NCBI GenBank assembly: GCA_934565425.1 | Contig: CAKTHW010000056.1 | Span: 1-10,144 of the forward strand | Reading direction: 5' to 3' | Source: an uncultured Oscillospiraceae bacterium | GTDB taxonomy: Bacteria; Bacillota; Clostridia; Oscillospirales; Oscillospiraceae | DNA: 10,144 nucleotides | Shown here: positions 6,501 to 10,144 of the stretch, piece by piece | Position numbering within the stretch: position 1 is the first letter of the stretch | How the letters are laid out: each line of letters starts with the position of its first letter | Position numbers and translations under genes: made by a program | The notes under the pieces: model-generated | Told to the model about the DNA's origin: nothing | Databases searched by the model: none | The model's input: the letters and a program-made list of their open reading frames with translations, nothing else

Positions 6501-6649
6501 ACTTTGACTACTACCGCAACGCCCAGTACACCATCCAGGTGCCGGTGACGGTGGATGGCCGGGAGTTCGCCCGCGCCACGGCCACCTACACCCAAGCGGA
6601 ACTGAACAAGCGGCAGACCAGAGACAGCCGCAAGCGCGGCATCCTGTAA
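3494..6649 (+). CDS. Tail tape measure protein
   Basis: A protein of 1051 residues that spans the tail lumen and sets tail length. By the usual rule of about 1.5 angstrom per residue it predicts a tail near 155 nm. GTG 3494 (ADSFSIKALLSA) fits the usual family start; GTG 3485, three codons upstream, is an alternative, and both have only a loose G-rich site. The gene overlaps the chaperone frame. Residues about 65-235 form the typical tape measure N-terminal domain (SDAMQKLQQAMKFSG, VAVFGGGAQEYSS, EDWNQILNASPQLAGGLRKE). Residues about 437-530 are a long hydrophobic Ala/Gly/Val stretch that could form several membrane helices, consistent with a proposed role in DNA passage. Residues 591-626 hold 7- and 11-residue repeats. 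The Ala/Ser-rich rod ends in a C-terminal KARIHSPSKVSQALGEYWG motif near residue 945, common in clostridial phage tape measures. Base composition changes sharply near 4430. Confidence 0.93.
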   Translation: MADSFSIKALLSAKDVGFSSGMKGALESLKEVSTQIEGGFAFGVMAKAGSSAFSAISGSVSGLAKEAVETSDAMQKLQQAMKFSGDYSDKEIEKIAGLNGTLKKYADETVFDLNDVMSTFGALSANGIKDADNLTKSVGNAVAVFGGGAQEYSSVALAFSQAMASGKLQAEDWNQILNASPQLAGGLRKELMKLNPKLKKDFKGAMADGAISADLLGKAMNNIGMTKMAKEAATSVTTFEGAMGNLEATVSSGLLTLYDSFAKAGLISAINTLNGKLEEGFSWAASGFSKFAKKIKPYWKVLKKNVGQISKSFGEAFSAIGDSFSELTGSFGSKDSVSGFSDVIGGITGALKSFAGFLKDNSDIIAKVVSKLPQLLVAYKGFKIVKTLVPGVKAFSSAIVKMAGKGIGAIATKLFGIAAGEEATGAASSASAKQVLASAVAFIALGAGVALAGVGLALVAQAAIALANQGALAVGVMGGLVVALAGLAFGASVIGPALTAGAVGFVAFGAAMVLVGAGMALAAGFIKNLVPLVKQVGDTAAQMAGAFAAAAAAVIGSVGELVGNIADGVSQIVTCIGEELCNVFETAGNAISGVVDSISGGIATVVDAISGGFRSVLDGIAGVVESIGTSARNAGQGFKLVAEGISLIAGLSLLDIAKSLGAVAVGIGEISLAGEGMGVIGEGVQSIAAAIQALSVGQVILASMAQSGDMASQAAVGYFTLAAAIQEIATVSAGVLVAAVSLQGLMTVAITSSTAVATLGAAFMTASGAARSTSAGVLSVSGALNGVARSGGAAVGAVHRLAGAAHSAAAAIHPIGAAAQQAASTLIRSFSAAAVKAKAAGNAIGKGVLTSVRQGMSPLPKIAAQAMNSLVGAVKSGGSRATASARSAASSIVSTLRHAAPGATSAGRYIGMGLANGMASQLGRVRSVAAQLASAAERAIRAKARIHSPSKVSQALGEYWGTGYALGISSMVQSTRKAAERLVTVPTLAAGPDLSYHGSLEQDFDYYRNAQYTIQVPVTVDGREFARATATYTQAELNKRQTRDSRKRGIL
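5264..5371 (+). repeat. Tandem 7- and 11-residue repeats within the tape measure protein
   Basis: Four consecutive units each begin with Ile and end in an acidic residue plus a small residue: ISGVVDS, ISGGIATVVDA, ISGGFRSVLDG, IAGVVES, of lengths 7, 11, 11 and 7. Seven- and eleven-residue spacing is what an amphipathic helix or coiled coil gives, so the segment probably forms part of the extended helical rod in the tail lumen. Confidence 0.7.
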
Positions 6650-6660
6650 GGAGGGCAGAA

Positions 6661-8328
6661 ATGTACAACTTTGTGGATACCAACGGGTATGCCGAGGGCA
6701 CATCTCTGCCCTCGGAAGCCCTGAAGATCAACGGGGCATACCTGGAACATACGGTGACCGGCTACCGCACCCTGTATGTGAAGGGGCGGGAGATGCTGGC
6801 GCCGGACATCGAGACCTATGAGACCGGCGTCCGGGACGGCTCCACCCTCCAGTCCAAGCGGTTCCCCGCCCGGACCATCACGGTGGGGTATCAGCTCATC
6901 GCGTCCTCTGCCGAGGCGTTTCGGGCGGCGTTCAACGCCCTGAATGCGGCTCTGGACGTGGAGGAAGCGGAGCTGATCTTCGCGGACGAGCCGGACAAGT
7001 TCTTCATCGGCACGCCCTTCGGCCGGGGAGATGTTCCGACGGGGAGGAACGCCATCACCGGAGAGTTTGACATCCTCTGCGTGGATCCCTTCAAGTATTC
7101 CGTGCAGGAATACGAGGTGACGCCGACTCTGGATGACGGCACCACCTTCGCCATCCAGTACAACGGCACCTATCGGAGCTATCCCACCCTGGTGGCGGAG
7201 TTTGCGGACGAGGACGACGACACCGCTGGCGGCCTGACCGGCAGCGGAGACTGCGGCTATGTGGCATTTTTGAGCGATGACGCCGCCATCATCCAACTGG
7301 GCGACCCGGACGAGCCGGACACGGAGGACTATGCCAAGTCCCAGACCCTGACCAACCAGAAATTCAGCGCCTACAGCGCCGCAGTGGCTTCCAAGTGGCC
7401 TATCAACACCGGGCGAACCTCCTCTTCCGCCGTCACGGCCACGGGCACAGTGGTGGTGGGCAAGGACGCCGAGAGTGCTAAGCTGCTGGTGGCAAACAGC
7501 TATGGCACTGGCACCAAGTGGCACGGGCCGTCCATCACCCGCACCATCCCGGCAGACGCCTCCGGCCATGTCGGTGCAAAGAACTTCCGCCTGTCCTACA
7601 AGCAGCGGATGTGCATGGGGAAGGGGAAGAAGGACAGCAAGCAGCGGGGCGTGTTCCAGTGCCTGCTGGTCAACGTGAGCGGGACAGAGCGCACCATCGT
7701 GGCGGGGCTTTCCGTCTACAAGAGCAAGACCGGCAAAAAGGCAGAGCTGAAGCTGTATGTGAACGGGAAGACCGTCCACACCCAGAACATCGACCTGACC
7801 TACTACAACAAGTGCTTCGGGTATAAGCGGACCATCACGGAGGTGGTCAAGAAGAAGGGAAAGCGCATCAAGAAGAAGCGCACCATCCAGCCGGTGCTGA
7901 CCTCCACCATCGAGAAGTCTGGCAAGACGGTGACATTTAACATCGGCGGCATCAAGAAGGCGTTTAAGGACAAGGGCATCACCAGCACCGAAGTCCATGA
8001 GATCACCTTCCTCATGGGCAAGTATGCCTCTGTCACGCCGCTGACCTACAACGGCCTGTTTTCCGCCAAGTTCATCTCCGACGCCTGCGAGACCTTCCGG
8101 GACATTCCCAACAAGTTTTCCGCTGGGGACGTGGTGGAGGCAGACTGCGAGGACGGAGAAATTTATCTCAACGACGCCAGAGCGCCGGAGCTGGGCGCGT
8201 TGGGCAACGACTGGGAGACCTTTTACCTGGAGCCTGGCACCAACCAAATCGGCGTGGTCTGGTCGGACTGGGTGCCAGCCGGGAGCGCACCCAGTTGCAA
8301 GATCCGCTATCGGGAGGTGTTCCTATGA
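6661..8328 (+). CDS. Distal tail protein (Dit-like, Sipho_tail family), enlarged
   Basis: A 555-residue protein with an excellent ribosome site, AAGGAGG at 6648-6654, 6 bases before ATG 6661, starting right after the tape measure stop. Residues 1-180 fit the Dit hub domain that attaches the baseplate to the last tail tube ring: GYRTLYVKGREMLAPDIE, then SKRFPARTITVGYQL, ADEPDKFF, and a second beta part with YNGTYRSYPTLVAEF. Residues about 486-555 (FSAGDVVEADCEDGEIYLN, GNDWETFYLEPGTNQIG) complete the typical C-terminal strands. Between them lies roughly 300 residues not present in the short Dit proteins of about 250 residues. This insert is beta-rich, contains Gly/Thr/Ser linkers and a basic tract at 397-407, and may be a carbohydrate-binding sandwich as in so-called evolved Dit proteins (inference). 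The stop overlaps the next start as ATGA. Confidence 0.85.
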   Translation: MYNFVDTNGYAEGTSLPSEALKINGAYLEHTVTGYRTLYVKGREMLAPDIETYETGVRDGSTLQSKRFPARTITVGYQLIASSAEAFRAAFNALNAALDVEEAELIFADEPDKFFIGTPFGRGDVPTGRNAITGEFDILCVDPFKYSVQEYEVTPTLDDGTTFAIQYNGTYRSYPTLVAEFADEDDDTAGGLTGSGDCGYVAFLSDDAAIIQLGDPDEPDTEDYAKSQTLTNQKFSAYSAAVASKWPINTGRTSSSAVTATGTVVVGKDAESAKLLVANSYGTGTKWHGPSITRTIPADASGHVGAKNFRLSYKQRMCMGKGKKDSKQRGVFQCLLVNVSGTERTIVAGLSVYKSKTGKKAELKLYVNGKTVHTQNIDLTYYNKCFGYKRTITEVVKKKGKRIKKKRTIQPVLTSTIEKSGKTVTFNIGGIKKAFKDKGITSTEVHEITFLMGKYASVTPLTYNGLFSAKFISDACETFRDIPNKFSAGDVVEADCEDGEIYLNDARAPELGALGNDWETFYLEPGTNQIGVVWSDWVPAGSAPSCKIRYREVFL

Positions 8329-10144
8329 TCGTCTATTTCGCCAACCGGAGCATGGAGATCCAGGGCAGCGCCTCCACCGGCCTGCCCGGCGGGTTCAATA
8401 TCGTGGAGGACACCAAGACGGAGGAGATTGAGACCGGCGTCGCCGTGTTCGAGTGCCGAGTGAAATTCAATTCGGAGAACCGCCTGCGGCTGGAGGCTAT
8501 GTGCGAGGCGGGGAACTACCTGCTGCGCAGCGACGGCGACTTGAACGAGTTCTACACCATCATCGAGGTGGAAGTGGACACGAAGGAACAGACCGTGTAT
8601 CTGTACGCCGAGGACGCTGGCATGGACCTGCTCAACGAGGTCTGCCCAGCCTATGAGGCCACGGCAAACCACGACGTTGCCTGGTACATCAAGCGCTATA
8701 CGGCGGACAGCGGCTTCGAGATTGGCATCAACGAGGTGCCCGACCTAGTCAAGAAACTCAAGTTTGCGTCCGAGCAGACGGTGACAGAACGGCTGGCGGA
8801 GATCGCGGAGGGCTTTGGCGGCTTTGAGATCTCCTATTCCTTTGCGATTTCCGGGATGGACGTGACCCACAAGTACATCAACATCTACCAGGAGCGGGGG
8901 AAGGACGTGGCGGATCAGCTGCGGCTGAACCAGGACATCAACCGCATCACCACCAAGAAGTCAGTAGCCAACCTGGCAACCGCCCTCTCCTGCACCGGCG
9001 GCACACCCAAAGGCAAAAAAGACCCCATCACCTTGCAGGGCTACTCCTACGATGACGGGGATTTCTATGTGGATGGGAAGCTGCTGAAATCCCGTCAGGC
9101 GGTGGCGCAGTGGAGTCGGTATGCCTGGGAGGTCGCGGATGCGTCCGACTGGCAGGGGCACCACATCCGGCAGTACACCTATGACACCACCAGCCAGGCG
9201 ACCTTGTGCAGCAAGGCCATCAAAGAGCTGAAAAAGCTCCGGCAGATGGAGGTCAACTATGAGGTGGAGATCAACAACCTGCCGGAGGGCATCCGGATCG
9301 GCGACCGCATCAACATCGTGGACAACGGCGGGGCGCTGTACCTGTCCGCCCGCATCTTGAAGTTGGAGACGTCCATCTGTGACCAGAAGCAGACCGCCAC
9401 CCTGGGAGAATACCTGCTGAAAGGGAGTGGTATCTCCGCCAAGGTGGAGGAGCTGGCCGAAAAATTTGCGGCTATGGCGGACAGGACGCTGTACACCTGG
9501 ATCGCCTACGCGGACGACGCCCAGGGGAACGGCATCAGCCTGAACCCGGAGGGGAAGCCATACTTGGGCACGGCAGTCAACCAGACGGAGGAGGTGGTGG
9601 ATATCTCTGACCCATCGGTGTTTGCCTGGTCGAAGGTGCAAGGGCCGAAAGGAGAAACTGGGGAGACTGGCGCACAAGGGGCGCAAGGAGAGCAAGGTCC
9701 TCCGGGGGAACCGGGCGACACCGGCGCACAGGGTCCACAGGGAGAAACGGGGGCGCAAGGTCCGCAAGGGGAAAAGGGAGTGGATGTGACAGCGACCTGT
9801 CGCTACTACCTGCTCCAGGCGTCTACCCTCAGCCCGCCGGACAAGCCAACCAAGAAGCCGCCTGGCGGAAGTTGGAGTGACACTGAACCCAGCTACACTA
9901 GCGGGAGCACCAACACCCTGTACTTTGTGGACTTGACCGTCTTCTCGGATGGGGCTTGGTCTTACTCTGCTGTTTCTAAATCCAGTGCTTACGAGGCGGC
10001 GCAGGCGGCTGGCACGACGGCGGAGGCGGTGCAGACGGCATTGAATGAGTTGACGAAGATCCAGGATGGGAAGGTGCTCATCGATGGCGGTAAAGTATAT
10101 ATGGATGCTGCGTTTGTGCGTTCTATCTTCGCACAGGATATCAC
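8325..10144 (+). CDS. Tail-tip / tail-associated protein (Prophage_tail family), 5' part
   Basis: The gene starts at ATG 8325, overlapping the previous TGA, with GGGAGGTG at 8312-8319 and a 5-base spacer. It runs open for 606 codons to the window end. Residues 1-385 form a tail hub module of the kind named phage minor structural protein or prophage tail endopeptidase: a first beta domain ([25 protein letters not shown]), a helical middle ([20 protein letters not shown]), the marker segment [22 protein letters not shown], and a closing [19 protein letters not shown] segment. Residues 440-484 are collagen-like triplets. The part after the shaft ([38 protein letters not shown]) looks like a module often seen in clostridial phage tail proteins. 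The protein probably carries a peptidase, lytic or receptor-binding activity downstream, outside the window, and forms the tip that contacts the host wall. Confidence 0.82.
   Translation, partial: MIVYFANRSMEIQGSASTGLPGGFNIVEDTKTEEIETGVAVFECRVKFNSENRLRLEAMCEAGNYLLRSDGDLNEFYTIIEVEVDTKEQTVYLYAEDAGMDLLNEVCPAYEATANHDVAWYIKRYTADSGFEIGINEVPDLVKKLKFASEQTVTERLAEIAEGFGGFEISYSFAISGMDVTHKYINIYQERGKDVADQLRLNQDINRITTKKSVANLATALSCTGGTPKGKKDPITLQGYSYDDGDFYVDGKLLKSRQAVAQWSRYAWEVADASDWQGHHIRQYTYDTTSQATLCSKAIKELKKLRQMEVNYEVEINNLPEGIRIGDRINIVDNGGALYLSARILKLETSICDQKQTATLGEYLLKGSGISAKVEELAEKFAAMADRTLYTWIAYADDAQGNGISLNPEGKPYLGTAVNQTEEVVDISDPSVFAWSKVQGPKGETGETGAQGAQGEQGPPGEPGDTGAQGPQGETGAQGPQGEKGVDVTATCRYYLLQASTLSPPDKPTKKPPGGSWSDTEPSYTSGSTNTLYFVDLTVFSDGAWSYSAVSKSSAYEAAQAAGTTAEAVQTALNELTKIQDGKVLIDGGKVYMDAAFVRSIFAQDI
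9642..9776 (+). repeat. Collagen-like Gly-X-Y shaft, 15 triplets
   Basis: Fifteen unbroken Gly-X-Y codon triplets (residues 440-484 of the tail-tip protein), rich in [12 protein letters not shown] and ending in GEK. Interior triplets include GPP. Such stretches form trimeric triple helices in phage tail fibres and serve as flexible spacers. At DNA level the GGCGCACAAGG/GGCGCACAGGG-type units recur, so the array is likely to vary in length by recombination. Confidence 0.9.

Noticed and set aside
6586..8247. 553-codon open frame on the minus strand opposite the distal tail gene
   Set aside because: Same cause. It spans the tape measure-Dit junction, has no convincing ribosome site that I can see, and the opposite strand encodes a recognisable Dit protein.
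8961..9767. 268-codon minus-strand open frame with Pro/Leu/Arg-rich sequence
   Set aside because: It is the shadow of the tail-tip gene and its collagen triplets; Gly-X-Y codons read backwards give Pro/Ser/Leu runs.
9642..9776. Repeat array as a CRISPR or regulatory repeat
   Set aside because: The repeats are in-frame Gly-X-Y codons within a continuous gene, with no spacers of constant length.

Overview
The window is one uninterrupted stretch of siphovirus structural genes, all on the + strand, with no bacterial housekeeping gene, tRNA, integrase or attachment site. It is either part of a prophage or a free temperate phage. The base composition is high (roughly 60 percent G+C by eye), every gene has a Gram-positive-style Shine-Dalgarno site, and the protein families are those of Firmicutes phages with long non-contractile tails. 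A GC-rich gut clostridium (Oscillospiraceae-like) is a reasonable host guess, but the host is inferred and not shown.

Layout: the 3' part of a major capsid gene with an extra C-terminal beta-rich domain (2-769); four small head-completion and head-tail joining genes, two of which overlap the gene before (783-1118 connector, 1115-1417 closure/adaptor, 1417-1764 HK97 gp10-like, 1776-2165 tail terminator-like); the major tail tube protein (2172-2705); a 65-base gap with a perfect hairpin; two tail-assembly chaperone frames joined by a programmed -1 frameshift at a T_TTT_TTC heptamer (2771-3148 and 3160-3504, slip at 3064-3070); the tape measure protein (about 3494-6649); an enlarged distal tail protein (6661-8328); and the 5' part of a tail-tip/tail-associated protein with a collagen-like shaft (8325 to the window end).

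How the genes work together: the capsid shell receives the connector, closure and terminator proteins at its portal vertex. The tail tube protein polymerises around the tape measure, which the frameshifted chaperone keeps soluble and loads with tail subunits. The distal tail protein and tail-tip protein form the baseplate hub that touches the cell wall. The largest gap is 65 bases and there is no visible internal promoter, so the block looks like part of one late operon. Output seems tuned by start-stop overlaps, the frameshift and two hairpins (2727-2749 and 3444-3461).

The family assignments describe a known phage type. The parts most worth a second look are the complete -1 frameshift signal, an abrupt composition change inside the tape measure gene near 4430, the large insert in the distal tail protein with a strongly basic tract, the extra domain on the capsid protein, and a UUCG-loop hairpin just ahead of the tape measure start.
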